Source of the DNA: Fimbriimonadaceae bacterium
Lineage (GTDB): Bacteria; Armatimonadota; Fimbriimonadia; Fimbriimonadales; Fimbriimonadaceae
Length of the DNA: 18,524 bases
Reading direction: 5' to 3'
NCBI GenBank assembly: GCA_014380605.1
Contig: JACMJO010000494.1
Span: 1 to 18,524 of the forward strand
Both the position numbers and the translations under genes were made by a program. Below the pieces are notes generated by a model. It ran no database searches, was not told the DNA's origin, and worked only from the letters and a program-made list of their open reading frames with translations. The stretch's first letter is position 1. Each line of letters starts with the position of its first letter. Below, in pieces: positions 1-7,375 of this stretch.

Positions 1-285
1 CAGTCCCCAGTTCTGAACCTTCCTCAGGTGGATCGCATTCTTTTCCTTCATGTGGACCGCATTATTGACACCCCTACCCTTAACATCAAGCGCGTAGCCA
101 GTTGCTGGGCTCAGAAAGGACTGAAGCATCCGCCCGGTCGAGCCCGATGCGACGATCACGGTCTTGTCGTTCAGGGTGAAACCATGACTGGAGGCGACCA
201 TCGACATAGGTTGTGGCACGACGGTGGGCATTGGCGCATTTTGCCCCAAGGGGATGCAGCAAAGCGTAGCGATTGCGACGAGCAT
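1..285 (-). CDS. Beta-N-acetylhexosaminidase (GH20-like), N-terminal fragment
   Basis: The frame is open from an ATG at 285 to the left edge, giving 95 residues. The first ~15 residues (MLVAIATLCCIPLGQ) form a hydrophobic signal peptide. Next come FTLNDKTVIVA, LQSFLSPATGYALDV and NAIHLRK, which match the order of the N-terminal GH20b domain (strand, 'ATGY-L-V', then a strand before the catalytic barrel). The family removes terminal GlcNAc/GalNAc from chitin oligomers, glycans or peptidoglycan fragments, here presumably outside the cytoplasm. The catalytic Asp-Glu pair lies beyond the window, so activity cannot be judged. The gene lies 180 bp downstream of an NgcE-like binding protein on the same strand, which supports an amino-sugar role. 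An in-frame GTG two codons upstream (291) is an alternative start. The family call rests on a short, variable domain. Confidence 0.62.
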   Translation of the reverse strand, partial: MLVAIATLCCIPLGQNAPMPTVVPQPMSMVASSHGFTLNDKTVIVASGSTGRMLQSFLSPATGYALDVKGRGVNNAVHMKEKNAIHLRKVQNWGL

Positions 286-395
286 GCCCACAGTTTCCCG
301 ATTCTCAGGGCTTCAATGCTTGGTGTTAATTGATTGCTTGACGGTTCGCGGGGCTTTTCCAGCCTAATGGGAGGCTGATACCTGCCTGAGTTTGA

Positions 396-421
396 AGCTA
401 CAAGGCAGACTTAGCTACAAG
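396..421. repeat. Direct repeat pair of AGCTACAAG
   Basis: Two exact 9-bp copies start 17 bp apart. Read along the genes (minus strand) they are CTTGTAGCT. Direct repeats upstream of a gene can be regulator half-sites. SARP-type proteins bind direct repeats, and such a regulator is encoded nearby, but the 17-bp period does not match their usual one- or two-turn spacing. Confidence 0.35.
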
Positions 422-428
422 TTGGCTG

Positions 429-444
429 GCCGAATAAATTCGGC
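429..444. repeat. Short palindrome GCCGAA-TAAA-TTCGGC
   Basis: A perfect 6-bp stem encloses a 4-nt loop, 21 bp past the end of the NgcE-like gene. No T-tract follows in either direction, so it is not a standard terminator. It has the same layout as the palindrome at 17424-17439 (GC-rich arms around an AATAAAT core), so both may belong to one dispersed repeat family. Confidence 0.5.
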
Positions 445-464
445 GATCCCAGTGGCGGTCCGAC

Positions 465-1790
465 TTAGTTCACCTTGTGCTTCTTAATCGTTTCGTCGGT
501 TCGTACCTTCTCAGCCTGGGCCTCAACCTGGTCACAGAACTGCTGAGGCGTGATCTTTCCTTCTAGAAGCGAAGCCATCGAACCTTCGAGTTCGGTACTG
601 AACTTCTTGTACCAGTTGCGGTATTGGACAGCCCAGACGTACTTGCTGTTGTTGAACGCTTTCGCGGGTTCGACCAGAACTTCGGGAAGCTTGACTTGCT
701 CACTGCCTTTGATGGCCATGAGCGTGCCTTTCTTCTCGACAAACTCCTTTGCTTTGGGCAAGGAAGTCATGTACTTGAAGAGGTCGATTGCCTCGGCTTT
801 GTTCTTGCCCGCGCTGGGTACCATCCAAGGCTCGATTCCAATGAGGAGGCTGGTGGGGTCGCCTTTCCCGCCCGCCACGTTAGGCACCGTCATGTACTGA
901 ACTTTAACGCCGGGAGGCATCGACTTCTCCATTTCGGAAGACAGCCAAGATCCGCAAGGGACCATCGCGGCCTTTCCATTGAGGAAGTCCATTTGAGATG
1001 CCGTGTGGTCCAAGCCAAGCGCTCCGGACTGGAAGAATCCCTTTTGGCGCAGTTCGTCGATCATGGATGCTGCCTTGAGAATTGCTTCCGACTTCCAAGC
1101 ACCGGGTTCCATGTTCTGGGCTGCCTTAACCGCGTCGGGGCCGCCCGCGCTGAGAGCCCAGGGAAGCAGGAAGCCGTCGATCATGTAGTAGGGATATTTG
1201 CCTTGATAGGTGAGCGGGGCAATTCCCTTCGCCTTCATTTTCTCGCCCAGGACGAGCAGTTCGTCAAAAGTCTTGGGTGGCGTCCAGCCGTTCTTCTCGA
1301 ACACACCGGGGTCGTACCACCAACCGAAAAGCATCACATAGTAGGGGAGGACGAACTGTTTGCCGTCAAGCTGGCCCAACGCGAGGAGTTGCGGGTTGAA
1401 CGTATCGCCCCAGGTTCCTTCGCCTTCGTACGGTTTTTCCTTGAGTGCCGGGGCTAAGTCTTCAAGCAGGCCTTCATCGGCAAGTGCCCAGTGATCCATG
1501 TCCCATCCTGGAAAGGTGAGATCAGGCGGGTTGCCCCCAATGAATCTGGGCTTGAGTTTCTCCCAAATCCGGGGATCACCCTCGACTTTGACTTCGACGT
1601 CGCCCTTCTTCGCGGCCCACTCTTTGGCCGCTTGTTCATAAAAGTCGATGCCATAACCGCCCTTGAAGGCCTGCACCTCAACCAGCTTCTTGCCGCCTGT
1701 TCCGGTTGCCGAACCGGCCCCATCGCCCGAACAGCTCCAAATCGCGCCGATCGCCGCGAGTCCAAAAACCAACTTGTAATTTGCCTTCAT
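465..1790 (-). CDS. Carbohydrate ABC transporter substrate-binding lipoprotein, NgcE-like
   Basis: This 441-aa family 1 extracellular solute-binding protein delivers a sugar to an ABC permease. The N-terminus is a lipoprotein signal: a basic start, a hydrophobic stretch, then AIWSC with the lipidated Cys at residue 20. The run PPKTFDELL, GIAPLTYQGKYPYYM, PGAWKS and AMVPCGSWLSSEM closely resembles NgcE, the N-acetylglucosamine/diacetylchitobiose binder of actinobacteria, as recalled. The neighbouring GH20-like gene makes GlcNAc or chitobiose the best substrate guess. The ATG at 1790 has a purine-rich Shine-Dalgarno-like GGTGGAAAAG just upstream. No permease gene is visible; it may lie beyond the left edge or elsewhere. 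The lipobox is unusual, with Trp at -2. The family call is very sure, the substrate moderately so. Confidence 0.9.
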   Translation of the reverse strand: MKANYKLVFGLAAIGAIWSCSGDGAGSATGTGGKKLVEVQAFKGGYGIDFYEQAAKEWAAKKGDVEVKVEGDPRIWEKLKPRFIGGNPPDLTFPGWDMDHWALADEGLLEDLAPALKEKPYEGEGTWGDTFNPQLLALGQLDGKQFVLPYYVMLFGWWYDPGVFEKNGWTPPKTFDELLVLGEKMKAKGIAPLTYQGKYPYYMIDGFLLPWALSAGGPDAVKAAQNMEPGAWKSEAILKAASMIDELRQKGFFQSGALGLDHTASQMDFLNGKAAMVPCGSWLSSEMEKSMPPGVKVQYMTVPNVAGGKGDPTSLLIGIEPWMVPSAGKNKAEAIDLFKYMTSLPKAKEFVEKKGTLMAIKGSEQVKLPEVLVEPAKAFNNSKYVWAVQYRNWYKKFSTELEGSMASLLEGKITPQQFCDQVEAQAEKVRTDETIKKHKVN

Positions 1791-1869
1791 GCTTTTCCAC
1801 CGCGAAGATTACTCCGCAACCTAAATGCTTGCTAAAACCCTAACCTGCTTTTGGTGGCAAAATCAAGTC
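1791..1869. promoter_or_regulatory. Divergent promoter region between binding protein and BTAD regulator
   Basis: This ~80-bp space separates two divergent genes and must hold both promoters. On the minus strand a TAATCT box lies 16 nt before the ATG at 1790. On the plus strand CAAAAT (1858-1863) lies 6 nt before the GTG at 1870. No good -35 box was seen for either. The layout suggests that the regulator may control the transporter from here. Confidence 0.35.
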
Positions 1870-4854
1870 GTGATCGTGACCTGGCGGATCGAAATGCTTG
1901 GCGGACTCACCGCCGTGCAGGGAGATCGGAAGATTTCTAGGTTCCAAACCCAGAAAACCGGGGCTCTGTTGGCTTATTTGGCCCTCCATCCGGGAAAAAG
2001 TCATTCTCGCGAAGCGATGGCCGAGATCCTATGGCCTGACGGCGATCCGATTGCGATCCGAAACCGGCTCAATCAGGCGATCTCGTCGCTAAGAAGACAG
2101 CTCCATCCTCCCGAGCTAGGTCCCGGGCAGGTGCTGGTAACGGACCATCACTCCATCGGAGTTAGCTCGCAGACGGTAACTTCGGATGTAGAGGATTTCG
2201 AGAAGGAGATCCGTCGGGCGGAATCAGCCGACTCTGATGAACACCGAGTTCAACTGCTCAGCCAAGCCGTGGACAGGTATCGCGGCGAGTTGCTCGAAGG
2301 CTACTACGAAGAGTGGGTCTTCTCCAAGCGTATGCACCTGGCCGACCTCTACGATAAGGCATTGCAACAGCTTATTCGAAGTTACGTCGCGCTCGGTTCC
2401 CCAGACCGTGCCATCGAATACGCGCGACGCAGATTGCAACTTGACCCTTACGACGAATCTCCGCACGTCATCCTTATGCGGCTCTACCTGCGATCTGGAA
2501 GGCCCAAATCGGCGCTCAAGCAGTTCGAGGACCTTGTCCGAGCTCTGCAACAGTTCGACGATGAACCCAGCGAAAATGCTCTGAAATACAAATCCAAGGC
2601 AGAGGCGCTTGCCAATGATCAGGCCGTTGAATCGGACTTGGATGAAGATTTTGAGGATGCGCCGGTCCGCAAGGCATCCCCGGTTAGTGCGGTCCCTTCC
2701 TTAGAGCAAGTTATCCAGTTGCCCCGGATCGTCAGCTCTTTTGTCGGGCGCGAAGACGAGCTTCGAGACATCCAAGAACTCATCCGGATTAAAGAGGTCA
2801 GGCTGATCAGCATCCTAGGGCTTGGGGGGAGCGGAAAGACTCGTCTTGCCATCGAGGTCGGCTGGAGTCTGGTCGATGAGTTTCAGTCGAGGGTCTTCTT
2901 TGTTTCGTTGGCTAATCTAGAAGACGGCAAGGACTTGCCCGACGAAATCGCCCGGCAGGTGGTACCGAACCAAGCAAATCTCTCGGATTCCACAACTGCC
3001 ATTGTCGAGCGGCTTTCCTCGCTTCCAAGCAGTTTGTTGATCTTAGACAACTTTGAGCATCTCGCCGAATCTTCCAGTCAGTTCGTCTCCGACCTGATGG
3101 CCAGAGTGCCGTTTCTGTATGTGATCGTTACGACTCGGATTCCCTTGAGCATCGAAGGTGAGTCGCTGATTTCTTTGTCACCTCTGCCTTTGCCCGAGGA
3201 GTCCTCGGTCGATTTATGTGCCCTTGCTGCCAATCCGGTCATCTCGTTATTCGTGGACCGGGCTCAAGCGGTAAAAGCCGACTTTCAGTTAACGGAAAGG
3301 ACCGCCGAAGCAATCGTTGAACTGGGCAGGAAGTTGGAAGGTCTCCCACTTGCCATTGAACTGGCGGCAAGCTGGGCTCGAGTGTTGACTCCTGCCCAGA
3401 TGCTAGAGCAGGTCAATACCAACGTCGATAAATTGGCGAGCCGAAGGAAGGACATCAACCCTCGCCATCGTTCGGTCCGTGCGGCATTCGACGGGAGCTT
3501 CCAGCTGCTCGACGATGCCCTCAGGGATGTATTCCTGAGATTGTGTTCGTTTTCAGGCGGCTGGGACTTCGATGCGGCCCAGCATGTTTGCCCCGTCGAA
3601 GACGTGATTTTGGCAATTCAGCAGTTGGAAGAGAGGTCGTTAATCTTTAGCGAGCCCACCGACCGAGCCCTTCGATTCTCGATGTTGGAAATGACTCGCT
3701 CGTTCGGCGAAAGCATGGCTTCGCCCGACTTAGCCGCGGAATGCGGCTGGCTCCATGCCGAGTACTTCCGAGCACTGGCTGAGCAACGAGGACCCTATTC
3801 GACATGGGTTTTGCTGATCGAACCCGACTATGCAAATTGCCTTGCCGCCCTTCGTTGGCTTAAGGAGCAGGGCCGAGTCGAGGGGTTCGCGCGGATGACG
3901 GTGGGGCTCGCTCGGTACTGGGAAGGGCGAGGCTTGCTCTCGGAGGGAAAGGAGTGGCTCCAAAAAGCCTTCGACCTAGGGACCATTGTCGATCCGATCC
4001 TTCATGCACGTGCCGAAGCAGAGATGGCAAGTCTAGATTGGCTTGCCGGAGACTTCGAGCTTGCCGTCGAACGAACCAACGCCGCGATCAAACTCTTCCA
4101 AACGTACAATGCCAGGCAGAACGAAATGGGCGCGCGATTTTTGCTCCAACTTGAGGCGCACCGAAAGGGCGACTATGCAGAGGTCCAAAATCTGTTAAGC
4201 ACAAATCTGTCGATCTCGAGAGAGCTTGAAGATGCAGGCGCTGAATCCCGTTGTTGGCTCGCGCTCGGCAATGCGGCGATCGAGATGGATGATTTTGAAG
4301 CGGCGCAGGGTCACTACGAAAAGAGCCTCGAAACGGCGAGGGTGGCTCAAGAGGATGAGGCCATAGGCTCTGCTTTAACGAATCTGGCGAACCTTGCCAT
4401 CTATCGTAGTCAAACCGACGCCGCGCGCAAGTGGCTCGACGATGCCAGAGAGATTATGAAAGCTAGCGATCGTCGCTGGAAGATGGCGATGACGATGATC
4501 GTGATGGGCAGGCTTGAGAACGAGGTTGGCAACTACCGCGAAGCCGCTCAGACCTTGATTCAGGCTTATTGGACGGCGAAGGATGAGAAACTCGTCGTCT
4601 GGCGGTTCTTGCTCCAGTTTGGGTTTGCGCTGGCGGGACTGGAAATGCTCAACGAAGCGTTCCGAATGTTTGGTTTCTTAGAGAGGTACCGCGAGAAGAT
4701 CGGCGAGCATCATCGAGGAATTGAGATGAGATCATACGAGCTTGGAATTCAAAAAATAGGACTGGACCGCAATCGCGAGCAGTTCGAGATTGGCCGCAAC
4801 ATGTCGCTTGAAGAGATCGAGGTTCTCATTGCTAAGGTTCAACGGAGCTTTTAG
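1870..4854 (+). CDS. AfsR/SARP-type regulator: winged helix, BTAD, NB-ARC ATPase and TPR repeats
   Basis: This is a ~994-aa STAND-type transcription regulator. Numbered from the GTG at 1870, the order is: an OmpR-like winged helix (~4-90; FQTQKTGALLAYLALHP, REAMAEILWP), a bacterial transcriptional activator domain of helical repeats (~110-240), an NB-ARC ATPase with P-loop GLGGSGKT (317-324), Walker B LLILDNFEHL (around 389-398) and GLPLA (491-495), then TPR-like repeats to the end. The family integrates a ligand or partner signal through ATP-driven assembly and activates genes at direct repeats. It is divergent to the NgcE-like binder and 37 bp upstream of an oxidoreductase, so local amino-sugar control is a fair inference. 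The frame stays open to an ATG at 1825. I prefer the GTG at 1870 (or 1876) because homologues begin close to 'TWRIELLGGL' and a -10-like box lies 6 nt before it. Confidence 0.9.
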   Translation: MIVTWRIEMLGGLTAVQGDRKISRFQTQKTGALLAYLALHPGKSHSREAMAEILWPDGDPIAIRNRLNQAISSLRRQLHPPELGPGQVLVTDHHSIGVSSQTVTSDVEDFEKEIRRAESADSDEHRVQLLSQAVDRYRGELLEGYYEEWVFSKRMHLADLYDKALQQLIRSYVALGSPDRAIEYARRRLQLDPYDESPHVILMRLYLRSGRPKSALKQFEDLVRALQQFDDEPSENALKYKSKAEALANDQAVESDLDEDFEDAPVRKASPVSAVPSLEQVIQLPRIVSSFVGREDELRDIQELIRIKEVRLISILGLGGSGKTRLAIEVGWSLVDEFQSRVFFVSLANLEDGKDLPDEIARQVVPNQANLSDSTTAIVERLSSLPSSLLILDNFEHLAESSSQFVSDLMARVPFLYVIVTTRIPLSIEGESLISLSPLPLPEESSVDLCALAANPVISLFVDRAQAVKADFQLTERTAEAIVELGRKLEGLPLAIELAASWARVLTPAQMLEQVNTNVDKLASRRKDINPRHRSVRAAFDGSFQLLDDALRDVFLRLCSFSGGWDFDAAQHVCPVEDVILAIQQLEERSLIFSEPTDRALRFSMLEMTRSFGESMASPDLAAECGWLHAEYFRALAEQRGPYSTWVLLIEPDYANCLAALRWLKEQGRVEGFARMTVGLARYWEGRGLLSEGKEWLQKAFDLGTIVDPILHARAEAEMASLDWLAGDFELAVERTNAAIKLFQTYNARQNEMGARFLLQLEAHRKGDYAEVQNLLSTNLSISRELEDAGAESRCWLALGNAAIEMDDFEAAQGHYEKSLETARVAQEDEAIGSALTNLANLAIYRSQTDAARKWLDDAREIMKASDRRWKMAMTMIVMGRLENEVGNYREAAQTLIQAYWTAKDEKLVVWRFLLQFGFALAGLEMLNEAFRMFGFLERYREKIGEHHRGIEMRSYELGIQKIGLDRNREQFEIGRNMSLEEIEVLIAKVQRSF

Positions 4855-4891
4855 ACAGTCTTTAGGTCGAACCAAGTAACCTTCTCGCGAC

Positions 4892-5878
4892 ATGCAGAAG
4901 GTTGCCATCGTTGGGTGTGGATTCATGGGGCGGATGCACGCCAACGTCTATGGGCTCTTGGAAAACGCCAAACTCGTGGCGCTCGTCGATCGCAAACCGG
5001 AGAAACGCGTGAAGTACACGGAAGAGTTCGGCGTCCCCGCTTACGAGACTCTACATGAGTTGTTTGAAAAGCACCCTGACTTGGATGCCGTAGATGTTTG
5101 CCTTCCGACCTACGAGCACAAAGACGCCGTGATTGCCGTTGCCGCGGCCAAGAAGCATGTCTTTTGCGAAAAGCCGATGGCGCTCAACCTCGGAGAAGCA
5201 AAGTCCATGATCTCAGCCTGCGACCATGCAAACGTTCGACTAATGATCGGCCACTGCATTCGCTTCTGGCCCGAATACGTCCTCCTCAAGAAGATCACCG
5301 ATGAGTCGTCTCTGGGCAAATTGTTGTCCATCAATTTGACAAGGTTCGGAGAGTTCCCGTCTTGGAGCACCGACAACTGGCTTGCGGATGAATCGAAGTC
5401 CGGGGGTGGCGTCTTGGATATGCATATTCACGACACGGACTACATCCACTACTTGCTCGGCGAGCCGTCAACCGTTTCCTCTTGGGGGACAGTCGACCAC
5501 CGTGGTCCGTCTCAGGTTTTCACAACCATGAGCTATCCGGGCGGAACGGTAGCCCACCTTGAAGGCGGTTGGAATCTGCCCAACCACACCCCATTCAAAA
5601 TGGCCTTCCGAGCGATCTTCGAGCGAGGCGCAGTGATCATGGATGGCGGACCGATGGCCATCTACGAGGATGGCAAGGAACCCGTCGTTCCAGAGTTTCC
5701 AAAAATGGAAGCCGCTGGCGGAGGCAATATCTCAGACCTTGGCGGTTACTATCACGAATTGAAGTACTTCGTTGATAGATTGGAATCGGGCGAGCCGTTT
5801 GAGGTCACCACGCCCGAAACCTCACGGCAGTCCCTAGCAACCACGCTCGAAGAGATTCGGCAGGTCAAGAGTAGATAG
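4892..5878 (+). CDS. Gfo/Idh/MocA family NAD(P)-dependent oxidoreductase
   Basis: This 328-aa cytosolic sugar dehydrogenase or reductase is close to the usual family length. The Rossmann start KVAIVGCGFMGRMHA carries the GxGxxG dinucleotide motif. The family's EKP motif is at 93-95, where the Lys contacts cofactor and substrate. The C-terminal substrate domain opens with GGGVLDMHIHDTDY, giving the D176...H180...D183 pattern expected for the catalytic His region. Members oxidise or reduce inositols, amino sugars and other pyranoses, and the sequence alone does not fix the substrate. The gene follows the BTAD regulator by 37 bp, probably in one transcription unit, and near GlcNAc-related genes it may act on an amino-sugar derivative. 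No Shine-Dalgarno sequence is visible. A TAACCT box lies 9 nt before the ATG, so its own leaderless transcript is possible. Confidence 0.92.
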   Translation: MQKVAIVGCGFMGRMHANVYGLLENAKLVALVDRKPEKRVKYTEEFGVPAYETLHELFEKHPDLDAVDVCLPTYEHKDAVIAVAAAKKHVFCEKPMALNLGEAKSMISACDHANVRLMIGHCIRFWPEYVLLKKITDESSLGKLLSINLTRFGEFPSWSTDNWLADESKSGGGVLDMHIHDTDYIHYLLGEPSTVSSWGTVDHRGPSQVFTTMSYPGGTVAHLEGGWNLPNHTPFKMAFRAIFERGAVIMDGGPMAIYEDGKEPVVPEFPKMEAAGGGNISDLGGYYHELKYFVDRLESGEPFEVTTPETSRQSLATTLEEIRQVKSR

Positions 5879-5916
5879 TCTGGCTAGTTAGAGATGCCTA
5901 GAGGTATACAGCGATC

Positions 5917-7008
5917 ATGCGGTTGCCGATCTTCCTCCTGATCGGTTTGGTTTGTTTTAGCCTAATTGGATGTCGACCCTCACCTGAGCCTTTCGAGAAT
6001 CGAGAGCAGGCAGTAGGAAGTGTTCGGTCACCTCACGCCTCCTCCTCGACTGAGATGGGTCCTCCCCCAACCGCTATGGTGGGATTGCGGCCTCCGATGT
6101 TACCAATCGAACCCATGGCGAAGCCGGTTTTCGACATTAAGGTCCCATTGAGATACCAGATCAAGGATACGAAGATTGAAGTTATCGGAGTTTGTAAAAT
6201 CACCGAAGATGGTGGGCAGTGTTGGAACCCTCAGGGCGTCATAGACAAGGCGCTGACGTCCTCCACCTTGGCGAGGTTTGGCAAAGGCGGAGATCTTGGC
6301 CAAACGCCACTGCCTGTTGTTTACGGCAAAAAAAACAGGATCGTCCTTACCCGCATTAGAACGTCTACCAGTAAGTTTGAGCCAAGGTTACAACTGTGTA
6401 TGGCGAGCTATAGGGAGGTTGAGATGCACCGGCAGAATCCGCAGCTAGACTTAACGCCTCTCAATCCGGTTGTAAGGGATTTGTACTACGTAACCAGTGA
6501 ACTGCGCGATACCATTTCAAGTTTGTATGCCCTTGTCACTGAGCCGGTCGGACAATCTCCTAACCTGGCCCTCGTTGAAGGTGCGACGATACAATTTGAT
6601 GGGCTTCAAGTAAAAGTCGTGGAAATCAATCCGGTTGGTGATTCTTGGACAATCGAACTGCAACTCACCGGAAAAGTTAAGCCCCGCCGCCGATTGGTGG
6701 CGACGGTCTTAGATTCAAACGGGAAAACGATCGAGCAGGTTGATTCGGCGGGTCGGCCCGTGACCAACGAATTTGTTAAGAATTCATTGCGCGAATTCCA
6801 ACAAACCCTTACCGAAAATCCGGACAACCTTAGGCCCCCACCCTTATTCAATACGGGGAAACCTGGCGTTGATTCTCAAACCGATTCAAAGGTAATTTTC
6901 TCCACCTACACGAACCCTAAACACATTGGCAGCATGTACCTTGCAGGTTCAAAGGTTTGGACGATCGAAGTAACCGGGATCCCCCTTGATCCGATCAAGA
7001 AACGCTAG
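5917..7008 (+). CDS. Unrecognised secreted lipoprotein
   Basis: This 363-aa protein is not one I recognise. The N-terminus is a clear lipoprotein signal (MRLPIFLLIGLVCFSLIGC, lipidated Cys 19). A Pro/Ser-rich linker follows to about residue 70, then a mixed beta-rich body. The segment ATIQFDGLQVKVVEINPVG (about residues 222-240) reads like a strand pair of a beta-sandwich, and the C-terminal VWTIEVTGIPLD suggests another. No catalytic motif is visible. By eye the base composition is nearer 50% GC than that of its neighbours, which may mean transfer or weak constraint. An eight-A run lies at 6328-6335. The start is the ATG at 5917, 38 bp after the oxidoreductase, with TATACA 6 nt before it. 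The stop codon overlaps that of the convergent small gene. The gene is real with fair certainty; its function is unknown. Confidence 0.78.
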   Translation: MRLPIFLLIGLVCFSLIGCRPSPEPFENREQAVGSVRSPHASSSTEMGPPPTAMVGLRPPMLPIEPMAKPVFDIKVPLRYQIKDTKIEVIGVCKITEDGGQCWNPQGVIDKALTSSTLARFGKGGDLGQTPLPVVYGKKNRIVLTRIRTSTSKFEPRLQLCMASYREVEMHRQNPQLDLTPLNPVVRDLYYVTSELRDTISSLYALVTEPVGQSPNLALVEGATIQFDGLQVKVVEINPVGDSWTIELQLTGKVKPRRRLVATVLDSNGKTIEQVDSAGRPVTNEFVKNSLREFQQTLTENPDNLRPPPLFNTGKPGVDSQTDSKVIFSTYTNPKHIGSMYLAGSKVWTIEVTGIPLDPIKKR

Positions 7009-7292
7009 AAACGCGCGAGCGCGTCGCTTGCGTCAAGTGAGTCCTCTAAATCCTTGTCCAATTGACTATCTTTGATCTTCCAATCCACATGATCTGTAGC
7101 CTTGCGATTGGCGCTCTGGATTGCTCTTAGCGCAAAGAAACCTGCGGTTCCGGCAACAACCGCGAAGACAGCAGATATACCGAGCTGCCTTCTCAATTCT
7201 GCCGAGTGTTGGCTATGTCCCTTTGCCGCTCTGAGCGTTGTGGCCCCAGTGTGCGCGGCGTCTTTGATTTTTGAAACTGCTGCTAATGCCAT
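7005..7292 (-). CDS. Small single-helix membrane protein, unknown function
   Basis: This 95-aa protein starts at the ATG at 7292, which has a good Shine-Dalgarno sequence (GAGGAAAAC then ATG). An upstream in-frame start at 7355 would add 21 residues and ignore that site. The N-terminal third is polar to amphipathic with many Ala and Lys, followed by a transmembrane stretch ISAVFAVVAGTAGFFAL (about 38-54). The tail is charged and ends DLEDSLDASDALARF. That end loosely recalls the 'ESFPASDPP' C-terminal motif of a family of small bacterial proteins, but the prolines are missing, so I do not claim membership. It converges on the lipoprotein gene, with both stop codons sharing one CTAG. It is one of only two genes here with an evident Shine-Dalgarno sequence. 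Confidence 0.7.
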   Translation of the reverse strand: MALAAVSKIKDAAHTGATTLRAAKGHSQHSAELRRQLGISAVFAVVAGTAGFFALRAIQSANRKATDHVDWKIKDSQLDKDLEDSLDASDALARF

Positions 7293-7362
7293 TGCGTTTT
7301 CCTCGATTTTTCTGATTAGACGACGGGCGGAATCAAAACAGGCGAAGGGTCCCAAATGATGA

Positions 7363-7368
7363 TATATT
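7363..7368 (+). promoter_or_regulatory. -10-like box TATATT before the amidase gene
   Basis: TATATT lies 7 nt before the ATG at 7376, so transcription would begin at or next to the start codon, giving a leaderless mRNA. No convincing -35 element was seen. Confidence 0.4.
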
Positions 7369-7375
7369 GCCGTCT

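Larger units (their letters stand above)
286..464. other. Intergenic region with short repeats, upstream of the GH20-like gene
   Basis: No coding potential was found. It contains a 6-bp-stem inverted repeat (CAGCCT at 360-365 / AGGCTG at 372-377), two copies of AGCTACAAG (396-404 and 413-421, 17 bp start to start) and a palindrome at 429-444. It is the leader of the GH20-like gene on the minus strand and could hold its promoter or a regulator site. Confidence 0.5.

Noticed and set aside
28..333. 101-codon plus-strand frame at the left edge
   Set aside because: The minus strand here carries the signal peptide and first domain of a GH20-like enzyme, and the plus-strand product is Arg/His-rich with no recognisable domain.
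360..377. Hairpin CAGCCT/AGGCTG as a terminator
   Set aside because: The stem is only 6 bp and no T-tract follows on either strand.
624..1457. 277-codon open frame antisense to the NgcE-like gene
   Set aside because: The opposite strand encodes a clear solute-binding protein with family motifs throughout. The translated plus-strand product is rich in Arg, His and Leu and shows no fold or start signal, so it is a shadow frame.
7367..7375. TTG start adding three residues to the amidase
   Set aside because: A TTG inside the -10-like box is less likely than the ATG at 7376, or the ATG at 7394 directly before the export signal.
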